Source: Prionailurus bengalensis
Taxonomy: Eukaryota > Chordata > Mammalia > Carnivora > Felidae
NCBI RefSeq assembly: GCF_016509475.1
Contig: NC_057350.1
Span: 48,994,501 to 49,058,500 of the forward strand
Length of the DNA stretch: 64,000 nucleotides
Direction of reading: 5' to 3'
In this document: positions 1-10,032 of the stretch, one piece after another
Layout: every line of letters begins with the position of its first letter
Numbering within the stretch: position 1 is the stretch's first letter
The notes under the pieces: model-generated
What the model saw: the letters and a program-made list of their open reading frames with translations, nothing else
The model's database searches: none
What the model was told of the DNA's origin: nothing
Position numbers and translations under genes: made by a program

Positions 1-690
1 TAAATTTAGAAATTTCCATTTTCTTTTGATGGCATTTATAAACAACATACCAACACTAAAATGAGAGCAATTTAGCCAGGAAAAGGGGGAGTGTCCCATC
101 CAGCAGATCAAACCCTCTTCCAAACTCCCCTGGAGAGAAGTGTCTACAAATTAGCACATGACCCTACTTTGGTGTGACCTGCCTGGAGTCCCTCAAACCC
201 CAGATTAGCAAGCAAGTAAGTGTGAGGTTTACACCATTCAAAGTTTCAGAATTAGCTTCTTTTAAACCTAAAGCCAGAACTCATTTAGTCTCTGGGAAGG
301 GGAATGAAAACACCAAACAACTCTTTTTAACAGACTAGAAAACCCATCCACATATGATTCAATATACAAACACCGTAGTTTGAATCCATAGCATTCAAGC
401 TACTGTGAACGTCTGTTAAACCTAATAAGAAGTTGGTCTTCATTTTTTGCATTCAAGAGATCCAGTTGAAAAATAAATAACAGAGGGGAAAAGAAGTAAA
501 AGTTTAAGCAACTCCTTCACGCATATGAACTCTGACTCCACAGAATAACTGTATTCCCCCCGACCTGGCAAAGTAGATCACATTTAATATCGACATTTAA
601 AAACTAGTATCTCTTAAAAATTATTTTTAAAACACAAAACATCAGAGCTACTTGCCTTTTGGCAATTTCTGTGCATTTCCCAGGGCTAGT
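1..690. other. Unassigned AT-rich sequence
   Basis: No recognisable gene, repeat or RNA. The short open frames have no protein-like composition or motif. Confidence 0.5.
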
Positions 691-890
691 GCAATACTTC
701 CACAGAGAAGTAGACACCCCAAGCTGGAGAGCATGTTGCATTTGCCACCTCGCACGGGGAGTAATGCTGGTGGGTGTCCTGCAGCCCTGAAGCTGCATTT
801 AAGCGGACTGTCTCCCAGTGACAGAGGCGGGCGGCCGCACTTAGCTGTGCTGTGGGCTTACTCACAGGGGGTGGAGACAAAATGACATCA
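691..890. other. CpG-rich patch with a NotI site
   Basis: Clearly richer in G+C and CpG than its surroundings, with the 8-bp NotI palindrome GCGGCCGC at 831-838 and a near-CRE TGACATCA just downstream. Open frames exist on both strands, but I recognise neither product. It is too short for a classical CpG island. It may be a remnant of a GC-rich repeat, an old exon, or a small regulatory element. Confidence 0.35.
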
Positions 891-912
891 CACCCTTTCC
901 CACACACACCAC

Positions 913-939
913 AAAAAAAAAAAAAAAAAAAAAAAAAAA
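913..939. repeat. Homopolymer A run (27 A)
   Basis: Uninterrupted A27 directly 3' of the CpG-rich patch. No L1 or SINE body of known type precedes it, so it is either a simple repeat or the tail of an unrecognised retrocopy. Confidence 0.95.
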
Positions 940-1439
940 GAAGGCACAACAGCAAAAACATAGCATCACATTTCTCTCTGTTAGGTTGTAACTGTCTCTC
1001 CTCTCTGTGAGAGAAAAACTTGAAATTTTGGTCAGTCTATATTTGTGAGAGAAATAGTATTTAGGCAATTCTTAACCATTTGATGAACTACTTTTAAAAA
1101 TCCAGAGAAGGCATGCCCAAAACCACTGGAACAAAAGAAAAACCTTATTAGGAAGGAAACTGTTTTTAATTATCTGGTAAAACAATCCAATTCTTCTTTT
1201 AAATGGGAGTAAACTCATAAAAGCACACTTTGAACCATCCTGAAGTTCCAATATTATGAGAAAATATTAAGAGTAAGTCAGTGATTACATAGCAATTCAT
1301 TATACGTAACACATATGTACATATAAATGTATATACACACAGAAACATACACATGCATATATTCTAGAGATATGGATGGAGAAATGGAGAAATCACATTA
1401 CTAATCGATCCCCAGCTCTGGGCCACACTCTAGATTAGT

Positions 1440-1540
1440 GTCCTTACCTATATCATTGCATTTTAACCATCACAGTGGTTATACAGGAGAAACACTGTTA
1501 TTCCCATTTACCAGTAAGAAAAACTAAGGCTTAGTCTCCT
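1440..1540 (+). mobile_element. MIR-like fragment
   Basis: Follows the MIR core order: low-complexity 'cctatatcattgcattttaa', then 'ttattcccatttacc', then a degenerate 'gaaaaactaaggctta' like the MIR 'gaggaaactgaggc' motif. Strongly diverged. Confidence 0.45.
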
Positions 1541-1564
1541 GACCGAGCCTGTGTATTCTAATGG

Positions 1565-1660
1565 TTAATCATTTGGGTAGGCTCTGGAACAGAACTGACT
1601 GCAGTCTAAATTTGGATCTATGTGCCTTTGAGCAAATTTCTCCATCTATATCTCATCAAC
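1565..1660 (-). mobile_element. MIR-like fragment, antisense
   Basis: Resembles the reverse complement of the MIR 5' half (counterpart of 'tctggctctgccacttac...gtgaccttgggcaagtt'), seen as 'gagcaaatttctcca' near the end. Highly diverged and low confidence. Confidence 0.3.
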
Positions 1661-1689
1661 ATTGCATAAATTCAAGGGCTTGCTCCTTG

Positions 1690-2110
1690 CGAGTCATTGA
1701 CCCGATCAATTCACATATATTAAGACATTTATACCTCAAAATAACCTAGCAAGCAGACATTATCATCCCCCATTTTCCAGATGGAGAAACAGGGCATCGA
1801 GAGGCTAAGAGAAAGGCCTGAGGTCATAGTGCTTGTCTACATTAGAGCTGGCATTTTATTAATTTTTTTTTTAACGTTTATTTTTGAGACAGAGAGAGAC
1901 AGAGAACGAACAGGGGAGGGGCAGAGAGAGAGGGAGACACAGAATCTGAAACAGGCTCCAGGCTCTGAGCTGTCAGCACAGAGCCCGACACGGGGCTCGA
2001 ACTCACAGACCGTGAGATCATGACCTGAGCCGAAGTCGGCCACTTAACCGACCAAGCCACCCAGGCGCCCCTAGAGCTGGCATTTTAATGTGGCAATTTA
2101 ACTCTAGAAT
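1690..2110 (+). mobile_element. MIR fragment interrupted by a CAN-SINE
   Basis: Shows 'attatcatcccccattttcc' then 'agatggagaaacagggcatc', the diagnostic MIR segment. The CAN-SINE at 1859-2071 splits it. One copy of the 16-bp duplication lies on each side, so the MIR was already there when the SINE arrived. Confidence 0.55.
1859..2071 (-). mobile_element. CAN-SINE (SINEC), antisense
   Basis: Complete element read on the minus strand: head 'GGGGCGCCTGGGTGGCTTGG' at the right end, GA-rich middle, and tail as T-rich sequence at the left end. Perfect 16-bp TSD at 1843-1858 and 2072-2087. Inserted in a MIR. Head and tail are of the 'gctcaggtcatgatctcac' subfamily. Confidence 0.97.
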
Positions 2111-2136
2111 TTCCAGTCTTTTGCTTGTTTGTTTTT

Positions 2137-2195
2137 ATTTTAATTTAATTTAATTTTTTTTTTGAGAGAGAGAGAGAGAGCAGGGGAGAGGGGCA

Positions 2196-2247
<52 letters not shown>

Positions 2248-2367
2248 CTCAACTGGTTCCACACTCAGCGCACAGCCTGACACAGACTTGATCCCATGAC
2301 CCTGGGATCGTGACCCAAGCTGAAATCAAGAGTCAGATGCTCAATCTACTGAGCCACCCACCCACTC
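2137..2367 (-). mobile_element. Older CAN-SINE, antisense, with expanded GA tract
   Basis: The tRNA-like head is at the right ('gagccaccca' is the remnant of the reverse-complement head). The body is more diverged than its neighbours and the CT-rich middle has expanded into the AG microsatellite at 2201-2245. No clear TSD. Confidence 0.85.
2201..2245. repeat. (AG)n microsatellite inside a CAN-SINE
   Basis: About 22 uninterrupted AG units that grew from the CT/GA-rich part of the SINE. Likely polymorphic. Confidence 0.95.
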
Positions 2368-2384
2368 TTAATTGCTAAACTTTA

Positions 2385-2490
2385 AATTCTAAACTAGAAA
2401 TGATAGTACCAATTTCATAAATTTGCTAGCAGGATGTTTGGACAGGACTAACCATAGCACCTGGCACACAGAAAACATTTAATAAAGGAA
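2385..2490 (-). mobile_element. MIR 3' part, antisense
   Basis: Contains 'accatagcacctggcacaca' followed by 'gaaaacatttaataaa', matching the reverse complement of the MIR core ('agcacagtgcctggcacatagtaagcgctcaataaa'). Confidence 0.5.
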
Positions 2491-2494
2491 AGCC

Positions 2495-3835
2495 ATGGAA
2501 AACAATAGCGACCATAATAAATCCTCCAATTAAGAAGGACTATGGTTCTAATTGCACTTGTCTACCACTAAAGCCCATGTATGTCCTCTATCCCCTCTAC
2601 ATCTCCTACCCCAAATATACACACAATGTTGGAATGACAGAGTTAATAAAGCACTTGAAATGTCAGCCATACATTTATATTGACTCTTTGAAAATAGCTC
2701 ATTTCATGGGTTTGCTGTAGCTGAACCAAAACACTAAGTGGGAAGTGGAATAATGCTAGTCAAATAGAATTCTAGTCAAAAAAAGCTACCAAAAGAAAAA
2801 ATGAAGAGACAGCCCCATCTTCCAAAAAAAGCGTGAGAAGGCACATTGTTAAAGTCATTTGGAGCCAGCCAGGTCTAAGCTCTCACCATAGGAATGCTCT
2901 GGCACTGGCTACGGAAGGGATTGGGTTATTTAACAGGTCTTTTTCATCTCTAATTTTTTACTTGAATAGGCAGCTCTCTCGAACTCAAATTTGGACATTC
3001 ATCCAGCTGGCACTGCTGTCTTGGCTTCTATATGCCAGTGCCATCAAGTTAAGCCAGTGAGGCCACTGTGCTAGCAGGAAACGACAGGTTTTCTGAGAGG
3101 GGGGAGAAAACACAGCAGAAATATTGAAAAGAAGGCTGGTTCTTCCAACAGTGTGAGGGGCTGGTCCCAGGGTTAGGTAATGGAATTCAAGAATCAGCCT
3201 CTGCTTGGCCCGCAGGCTAAGTCTGATCGACATTAGCAAACGGTATTTGCAGTCTGGAACTGACTGGGGGCTAATTAAAGAAAGGACAATCTCCAATTAT
3301 TTTGTCAGAAAAAAGATGGCTGCATTACCTTAGCTAGTAAGACAATGAGTGTTCAGTGAAGTCGTTAAAGTATTAGAGGTCTCCTCAGACCAGAGAGGAG
3401 GAACATCCTAAAGAAACAGACCATGTCAAAGGAGGTAATTCACCTTCGCAAAGAACAAAAAGTTTTCAGTCATGTCAGAGTTCTAACCCAAAGAGGAGGT
3501 ACACAAATACTCCAGAAGAACTCTAAATACCTTGCTATATGAGATAAAACTTCAGGGATGTGGTCATGTAATCAGAGGACTGTTAAAGCCCTTTTTAAGG
3601 AAGAATTACCCTCTGAAAATAAGTATATTGAAGGTGATGCCTATGGAGTAATTTGCGCATCTCCGTTAGGCTTCTCACTTGTCACAAAAGAATGCTGGTT
3701 CAAAAGTGCTGGTTCAAATGGCTCTGCCAGCATTTGTGTTTGTATTTATCTGTAGGTTTAAAAATGTGAAGCTCCATTACTTGTGAGATTGTAGAAGACT
3801 GAATTGTCATCAATATTCATGGAAAACCTTTTTGT
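2495..3835. other. Unassigned sequence
   Basis: No repeat or gene recognised. Open frames at 2833-3060 (+) and 2985-3296 (-) overlap on opposite strands and look like chance frames. Confidence 0.5.
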
Positions 3836-3861
3836 ATACATTTTTTCAAACCCATAAAATA

Positions 3862-4070
3862 GGGGCACCTCGGTGGCTCAGTTGGTTAAGCGCCCGATTC
3901 TTGGTTTTGGCTCAGGTTGTGATGTCACAGTCCATGAGTTCGAGCCCCGCATCAGGCTCTGCACTGACAGTACAAAGCCTGCTTGAGATTCTCTCTCTCC
4001 CTCTCTCTCTGCTCCTCCCTTGTTCGCACTCTCTCTCTCAAAATAAACAAACAAACACGCAAACATTAAA
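3862..4070 (+). mobile_element. CAN-SINE, sense
   Basis: Head 'ggggcacctcggtggctcag', CT-rich middle, and tail with an AAAC-type repeat. TSD 'aacccataaaata'-like at about 3848-3861 and 4071-4083, with one base difference. Inserted into the L1 3' end. Confidence 0.95.
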
Positions 4071-4338
4071 AAACCATAAAATATACAATACCAAGAATAA
4101 ACCCTTATGTAAGATATGGTCTCCAGATGATAATGATGTGTCAATGTAAATTCATCAGTTGTGACAAATGTGACAAATGTGTAACAAACTCTGATAAGGG
4201 ATGTTGGTAGAGGAGAAGGCAAAGCATATATAGTATATCTCTATTTGTGAGGGCATAGTGGGTTGGTATATGAGAAATCTGTGTGCATTCTACTCAATTT
4301 TGCTGTGATCCTAAAACTGCTCTAAAAAATAAAATCTA

Positions 4339-4410
4339 CACTGGGTGTTGTATGGAAACCAATTTGACAATAAATTTCATATATTAAAAAAAATAAAAAT
4401 AAAAATAAAT
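4339..4410 (+). mobile_element. Extremely 5'-truncated young carnivore L1 (3' tail only)
   Basis: About 35-40 bp of carnivore L1 3' end ('gggtgttgtatggaaaccaa', 'tttgacaataaatttcatat') plus an A-rich tail. Flanked by a perfect 15-bp direct repeat at 4324-4338 and 4411-4425. The duplicated sequence belongs to the older L1, so this is a nested insertion. Confidence 0.85.
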
Positions 4411-4519
4411 AAAAAATAAAATCTATTACCAAAAAAAACCTTGTTGAGAGGACATTTAGGAATAACTTCTTGAAAAGCACATAAAATATATTTATATTTT
4501 CTCTCTGTTCTGTGAAAGG

Positions 4520-4595
4520 ATGAACCATGCCTGTCTGTTTATCACTGTAGCTAGCGCCTAGAATACAATAAGAATGCAGTATGATGAGTAAGTGT
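4520..4595 (+). mobile_element. L2/MIR-type 3' end fragment
   Basis: The order 'tgtttatcactgtagctagc', 'gcctagaatacaataagaat' and 'gcagtatgatgagtaagtg' resembles the L2 end ('tcactgtatccc..gcctagaacagtgcctggcacatag'). Weak. Confidence 0.35.
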
Positions 4596-4681
4596 CAAAT
4601 GAAACAGAATCCATCAATTCCTCCAGACAGTGTAAATGGATCAAGCTAGAGAAAGCTTGACTATGATCTGGAATGCACAAT

Positions 4682-5112
4682 TGTTGGGGGACAATTCTCC
4701 AAGGGACCCTCATGTTTCTGTGTATAGTATAAGCAAAATACTGATTTCCTGGGCTCTAGACTATCTCTTCAAAGGTGTTTGTATACCAAACAGCTTTGGA
4801 AGATAGAAGTTTGTTTACTGCCCCATGTAATAAAAGGTAATGTGTCCCTCTGGGGCAAAGGAAACACATGCTCATATCCTATTATCAAAGATTCAGGTTC
4901 CCTAAGCTGACGATTTCTGCGGCATGTATACGCATCACCTGTATCTCTGCACTGCTCTGTGGATAATCTGAGCTCCTAGAATGTTTGGCTAATGCTACTT
5001 CTGTGAGTAAATAAACCGTCCTTTGTCTTTGACCCTGGAGTCTTGAGTCTCGTGCAAGGGTTTGTGAACTATGCATGTTAGCTTACACATAGGGTAAAAT
5101 CTCAACCCTTCA
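4682..5112 (+). mobile_element. Probable solo LTR (ERV1-type)
   Basis: A 431-bp unit starts TG ('tgttgggggaca') and ends CA ('caacccttca'), flanked by the 4-bp direct repeat CAAT at 4678-4681 and 5113-5116. Near the 3' side 'gtaaataaaccgtcctttgt' followed by 'ctttgaccctggagtcttga' looks like an LTR polyadenylation signal and R/U5 region. A 4-bp duplication fits gammaretrovirus-like ERV1. No internal retroviral sequence is seen, so it is a solo LTR if correct. The exact family is not recognised. Confidence 0.55.
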
Positions 5113-6440
5113 CAATTCTTGATAATAAGATCAACCCACTCCATAATATTTTTTTAGATCATCTTCAGTATAATGGCATCACCAACATTCAAGACCTCTA
5201 GAAGAATCAGCTATGAGATTCTCTGTTGTGCATAGTAAGAGTATTGTTAGACATTGTTTATTAAATCATATGGTATGCTCTTGATAAAAACCCTGGAGAA
5301 AAACCTCTTTTCTTTATGTACCAAAAAAAAAAAAAAAAAGACTGTAATTTTTTCTGAGCAACTGTATTTGTTTTGTGACACTGTAACCAGGTTTCTCATT
5401 CTGTGGTGACTGATAGAAAACCGGAGCCAATGCGTCACCCACCCATACTAAGTGTGTAGGTCTTTGTGGTGTGCAGGTTCTGGCATCATTCCTGGCTTTG
5501 TTTTTAATCCCCACCCTTATTTATTGCTTATTTTACTTGGAGTCTTAATTTACATGGTTTCATAAGTTGCTTTCATGTTTTCTTTCTTTCTTTCTTTCTT
5601 TTTTGGAACAAAGTCAGGGATACATAAACTTGACACACAGGAGTTGTGTCAAAATATGTAAAGTGAGAATCTGGGAAACTGTTTTCTGCTTTCCTTCTCT
5701 ACACAGCAGTAAGTCCTGATGGAATCCTAGTACAATGATCATATAACATTTGCAGAAGTAGACAAAAGACAGGAGGATATCCAGAACACTACTCTAAACA
5801 TACATCATATGTTTCATTCATTTCACATTTGGCCTTTGAAGCATTCAGTATTAATTTCATTATTTCAAATGGGACTTCCACTAAAACTCATAAATCTTTT
5901 TACCTATCATTTCACAATTTTAATGTCTCGTACATAAGGTCCTACACCAGGATATTTTAAAAGGCTTATATATCTACAATGAATGATATGTAAAGAGATG
6001 TTGTGGTTTTCTACGGGATGCTAATAAAAATAATTTTTTATTATGACTCATATTTGAAAGAGGTATGCCAGTGTTCCATATTTTTAGCCCAAATGTTGTT
6101 GCTGTGATTACTGTACTGAAGGAGACTCATGATTCAATTGTACAAGTATCCTGCTCCAGTGGGGGTACACGTGACCAAAGCATAAAGTTCTCTTCCACAT
6201 GCTCTTTACACAGGGAAGTAGTGCCCCTTAAATGCTTAAGTTTATAGGTCATTTTTCAGTCTGTCTATAGGCATTTGGACCTCTAGAGTTTTGGCTTCAC
6301 AACCTTGAGGTAATAAGCAACTTGTATTTATAAAAGAATATAAAGAATCCTTTCTTTCTATTCAGATGGAAATGAGTTTAAGACCTAAGTTACACATTTC
6401 TGAGCTGTACAGTTTGCCTTCCTTGTTTTGTCTAAATTCT
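5113..6440. other. Unassigned AT-rich sequence
   Basis: Contains an A17 run at 5323-5339 and a short (TTTC)n at 5578-5604. No gene or classified repeat seen. The 60-aa frame at 6065-6247 has no recognisable features. Confidence 0.5.
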
Positions 6441-6444
6441 ACCT

Positions 6445-7005
6445 TTTCTTCATTACTGAAGTGTAGTCGATGTATGTTAGTTTCATGTACACAGCATAAT
6501 GATTTGACAGTTCTATACATTATTCAAGGCTCACCATGATAAGTGTAGTCACCATATGTCACCATACAATGTAATCACAGTATTATTGGCTATATTCCCC
6601 CAGCTATGCTTTTCATCTCCATGACTTATTTTATAACTGGAAGTTTGTTCCTCTTAATCCCCTTCACTCATCCCTCTACCTACCTCCCCTCTGGCAACCA
6701 TTACTTTCTTCTCTCTATTTAAAAGTCTGGCTTTTGTTTCTTTATTTTGTTTTTTAGATTCCACATAATTCTTTATAATTAGTGTGATTTTTTTTATTGG
6801 TATGTGGGGGGGGGCGATAAATACCCAGTAGTAGAATTACTGTATCATATGGAATTTATATTTTTAATTTTTTGAGAAACCTCTAGACTGTTTTCCACAT
6901 TAGTAGCATCGATTTACATTCCCACCAATAGGACACAAGGGTTCTCTTTTCTCCACATCCTACCAATATTTGTTGATTTCTTGTCTTTTTGATGATGGCC
7001 AAATT
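6445..7005 (-). mobile_element. Antisense L1M fragment with internal deletion
   Basis: The left part (about 6450-6780) is the reverse complement of an L1 3' UTR ('ttgacagttctatacattat', 'ccccttcactcatccc'). The right part (about 6815-7005) is the reverse complement of ORF2's 3' end ('ataaatacccagtagtagaa', 'tttacattcccaccaatagg'). About 250-300 bp expected between them is missing, and a G run sits at about 6807-6815. No open frame survives. Confidence 0.8.
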
Positions 7006-7245
7006 TGATAATGGCCAAAACCAGAGAAGGAATTTTAATCTGGAGAATGTGTCAGAAGTGGGTCCTGAAAGTTAGAGTACAGCATCAGGGAGTCTGAGGA
7101 AGCATGGTGAAAGTAGGAGACAGCAGCAAATGGGGCAAGGCAGAGGATGGTGATCCTATGAACACACCCTAGGCAGGAACTTTTGCCAGAAGGCTGACTT
7201 TTACACACTGTTGACTGTGGTATATGGAAGACCTGACGTATTTTA

Positions 7246-7441
7246 TTTATTGTTTGAAAATGTTTATTTATTTATTTTGAGAGAGAGAGCAGAGAGAGAG
7301 AAGGAGAGAGAGAATCCCAAGCAGGTACCATGCTGTCAGCGCAGAGCCTGACGCAGGGCTCAAACTCACAAACCATGAGATCATGACCTGAGCTGAAATC
7401 AAGAGTTAGACACTTAATGGACTGAGCCAACCAGTCGCCCC
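7246..7441 (-). mobile_element. CAN-SINE, antisense
   Basis: GA-rich middle, and the reverse-complement head ends 'gactgagccaaccagtcgcc'-like. A diverged TSD is visible around 7231-7245 and 7446-7457. Confidence 0.93.
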
Positions 7442-7589
7442 AAAACTGGATGTATTTTAAAGGCTTGGATGGAATAGTCATGATCATAGTCTCTGAAACA
7501 AGAGATCCCAGATCCTTTTAGTTTATTATTTAATGGAAGTAACCCTTGCCTAGACACCTCCCAGATTTGTTTGCATTGTTTTGAGACAG

Positions 7590-7690
7590 CCAATGCTTCA
7601 TTATATTGTAAGATTGAAGTTGAGAGTTATATTGTATAATAATGTCTCTAATGAGAGAATAAACAGAAATAAGGAAATACAAAGGACTTC
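7590..7690 (+). repeat. Copy A of a local repeat (also at 8345-8445)
   Basis: The segment from 'gaagttgagagttat' to 'aataaacagaaataag' aligns with 8360-8420 at roughly four bases in five. By my hand alignment nearly all differences are transitions. Either an old local duplication or two members of a dispersed family I cannot name. Confidence 0.5.
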
Positions 7691-7903
7691 TTTGAAGCAA
7701 ATTTGAAGGCACTTCTCCCTCATAGGATAGGCACTGTGGGCTCTTGGCTATAGCTATCCACTGAAATAAAGTACAGAACAAGAATCTGAAGGAAAGGTCA
7801 CATTTCAAATCTAATTAGAAAAATAAATCCCAATAAAAAAGGAATGAGGTAGTAATGAGGTTAGACTGAGAATAATAAATTGTTCTTAGAAAGTTACAGC
7901 ATA

Positions 7904-8140
7904 GGAGCACAGGGTGGCTGTCAGTTAAGCGTCTGACTTCGGCTCAGGTCATGATCTCACAGCTTGTGAGTTCAAGCCCTGCATTGGGCTCTGTGCTGAC
8001 AGCTCGGAGCCTGGAGCCTGCTTCAGATTCTGTGTCTCCTTCTCTCTCTCTGCCCCTCCCCCTGCTCACACTCTCTCTCCTCTCTCTCTCTCTCTCTCAA
8101 AAAATAAATAAACATTAAAAAAATTATACATAAAAAAAGG
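7904..8140 (+). mobile_element. CAN-SINE, sense
   Basis: Head 'ggagcacagggtggctgtca', CT microsatellite-like middle, tail 'aaataaataaacattaaa'. TSD 'aagttacarcata' at 7891-7903 and 8141-8153 with one transition. Confidence 0.95.
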
Positions 8141-8344
8141 AAGTTACAACATATAATAGTTGAATAATTTGGGTATTTAAAGTACCAATCACTGACAGTG
8201 ACAAAAGTGCACAAAATTTCAATTTGTGATGTTCTGTGTTTGGGCTTTGTGACACTCTAATTTTCTCATCTCTATCTCTATCCCAGCTTAAAAATAATTG
8301 TGTTCGAAGTTAAGGAAAAATAATAATAATTTGATGTGATAATT

Positions 8345-8445
8345 AACTACTTTAAGAATATTGAAAATTTGAGGTTGAGAATTACATCATGTAATAATGC
8401 CTCTAATGGGAAAATAAACAGAAACAAGAAAGTGAAAACAAAGTA
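8345..8445 (+). repeat. Copy B of the local repeat at 7590-7690
   Basis: Contains 'gaggttgagaattacatcat' and 'gggaaaataaacagaaac', matching copy A in order and spacing. Confidence 0.5.
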
Positions 8446-8464
8446 TTTCCTTGATCTATACTTG

Positions 8465-8646
8465 CACTGTTCAGTATGGTGGCCATTAGCTACAGGTGGC
8501 TATTTAAATTTAAATTAATTAAAGCTAAAAATTCAGTTCCTCAATCATTCTAGCCACATTTCAAGTGTTCAATCACATGTAGCTAGTGCTCACTGTATCG
8601 GATAGCCCAGATGTGAAAGATTTCCATCATTGCTGTTCTGTAATGC
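8465..8646 (+). mobile_element. hAT-Charlie MER-type DNA transposon
   Basis: Non-autonomous element recognised by 'taaatttaaattaattaaag', 'aaaattcagttcctcaatca', 'ccacatttcaagtgttcaat' and near-terminal 'gatagcccagatgtgaaaga'. The same family lies in opposite orientation at 45450-45625. I leave the subfamily name open. Confidence 0.75.
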
Positions 8647-8649
8647 AGC

Positions 8650-9415
8650 TTTGATCTTGACGGTTTCAGCAAGCATTAAACTCTACTCATGGACAATAAG
8701 CAACATTGATATTTTGAATTGTCATTTAATTAATGAATGAAAGATTGAATGAATGAATCACTCTCTTTCAGGTCTTTGTCTCTCTTTTCAAAATAAATAT
8801 AACATGCTTTTATTATTCTTTGTTATTAAACTTGAACTAATATAGGAAGTTCTTCTCAAACAGAAAGTAACAAAGGACAAAGGAATTTCATCTACAAATT
8901 TCCAGCTCCTAAAGTGTCAGGGACCCATCACTGAGAATGTAATCTTGCATTTCTGGCAGGATATATCAAAGTAGTCCAGTCATTGTTGGTTGCCAACCCA
9001 ATTACTATTCTCTGTCCTTCTTTCTCTGATAGCACATGCCTCCCATCATAGAAGATACCTTGGGAGGCCCATGTGAATAAGTTCTAGCCCATAAATGTAA
9101 GGGGATTTTCCAAAGTGCTTGTAGCAAAGATTTATTTTTCTGATGAAAGAAACATACAAGAAGATGGCTCCTTCCCACCCCTTTTTTCCTGCTTTATTAA
9201 TATTAATTATTATTAAATGAGAAAAGAATTCTTAGACGTATGGCAGCCAACTTGTGGCCATAAGAGAAGGACCTAGAGAAGTCTAAAAAACCTCACCTAG
9301 GCCCTTATGCTGTTGACCTTAGGGCCAATCCTGGAAAGCTCTATCTATGCACTTGGTGTAGAGAATTTATACAGTAAATAAACAACAGTGTACTTGTTTA
9401 AGTCACTTCTAGTCA
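8650..9415. other. Unassigned sequence, probably includes an old repeat
   Basis: The section around 9000-9390 ('gtatggcagccaacttgtgg', 'gagaaggacctagagaag') has the feel of an ancient dispersed mammalian repeat, but I cannot assign it. No gene seen. Confidence 0.4.
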
Positions 9416-9419
9416 GATA

Positions 9420-9565
9420 ATTTATATTTGCACCTCTTTGTGCCTAAATTTATTCTATAAACAGGCAGAGCATTCTCTACCTGATAGGGTTATTATGAGG
9501 AATAAATAGCTTACTATATGTAAAATGCTTAGAATAGTGCCTGGCCCAGGACAGGCACTCAGTTA
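9420..9565 (-). mobile_element. MIR, antisense
   Basis: 'ctgatagggttattatgagg', 'aataaatagcttactatatg', 'gcttagaatagtgcctggcc' and 'caggcactcagttactat' follow the reverse complement of the MIR core in order. One of the better-preserved MIR copies here. Confidence 0.75.
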
Positions 9566-9587
9566 CTATTGGCTATTGGTGTCTTGG

Positions 9588-9624
<37 letters not shown>
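9588..9624. repeat. (TTG)n microsatellite
   Basis: About 12 TTG units beside the MIR. Confidence 0.95.
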
Positions 9625-9818
9625 AATTACTACAGCTGAAAGTATATGGACACAAGAGTTAATGAAGAGTACTCCACAATGTAGGCCTGATCTTCAGCAA
9701 AGACATCAATTCAGAAGATGTGAAGTGTATAGAAAAGATTCAACCAACTTTTCTCAGAGTTCCTTTGCCAAGCACTTAATTTGCTACTAAAGACGAGCAT
9801 TAAATTAAACTATTATTT

Positions 9819-10032
9819 AAATACTCACATTTTCAAAAAAAGAAAGGAAACTTCCACAAGTATGAAAGAATGCACGTATAATATTTACAATATTTTTTGT
9901 AATAGTAAGATAGCAGAAACCATCCACCCAATCACTAATAAATTATACTGGTATAGGTACATGATGGAATACTATGCAGTCACAATAAAAAATATGAAAT
10001 ATTTCTCTAAATAAATACTCACATTTTCAAAA
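9819..10032 (+). mobile_element. L1-like 3' ORF2 segment between 20-bp direct repeats
   Basis: A perfect 20-bp direct repeat (9819-9838 and 10013-10032) flanks a 174-bp insert. The insert reads as L1/HAL1 ORF2-3' text on the plus strand ('ttttttgtaatagtaagata', 'tggaatactatgcagtcaca'). It has no L1 3' UTR and only an A-poor end, so it is not a normal 5'-truncated L1. Confidence 0.6.

Larger units (their letters stand above)
3838..4440 (+). mobile_element. Old L1 3' UTR end, carrying two younger insertions
   Basis: Outside the insertions the text follows a mammalian L1M 3' end: 'aacccataaaatatacaata', then 'gataatgatgtgtcaatgta', then 'actcaattttgctgtgatcc' and 'aaaactgctctaaaaaataa'. A CAN-SINE interrupts it at 3862-4070 and a short L1 tail at 4339-4410. 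The same 3' end occurs at about 16.2-16.4 kb. Confidence 0.8.

Noticed and set aside
9569..9790. Open frame with a poly-valine run
   Set aside because: It is the (TTG)n microsatellite read in one frame.
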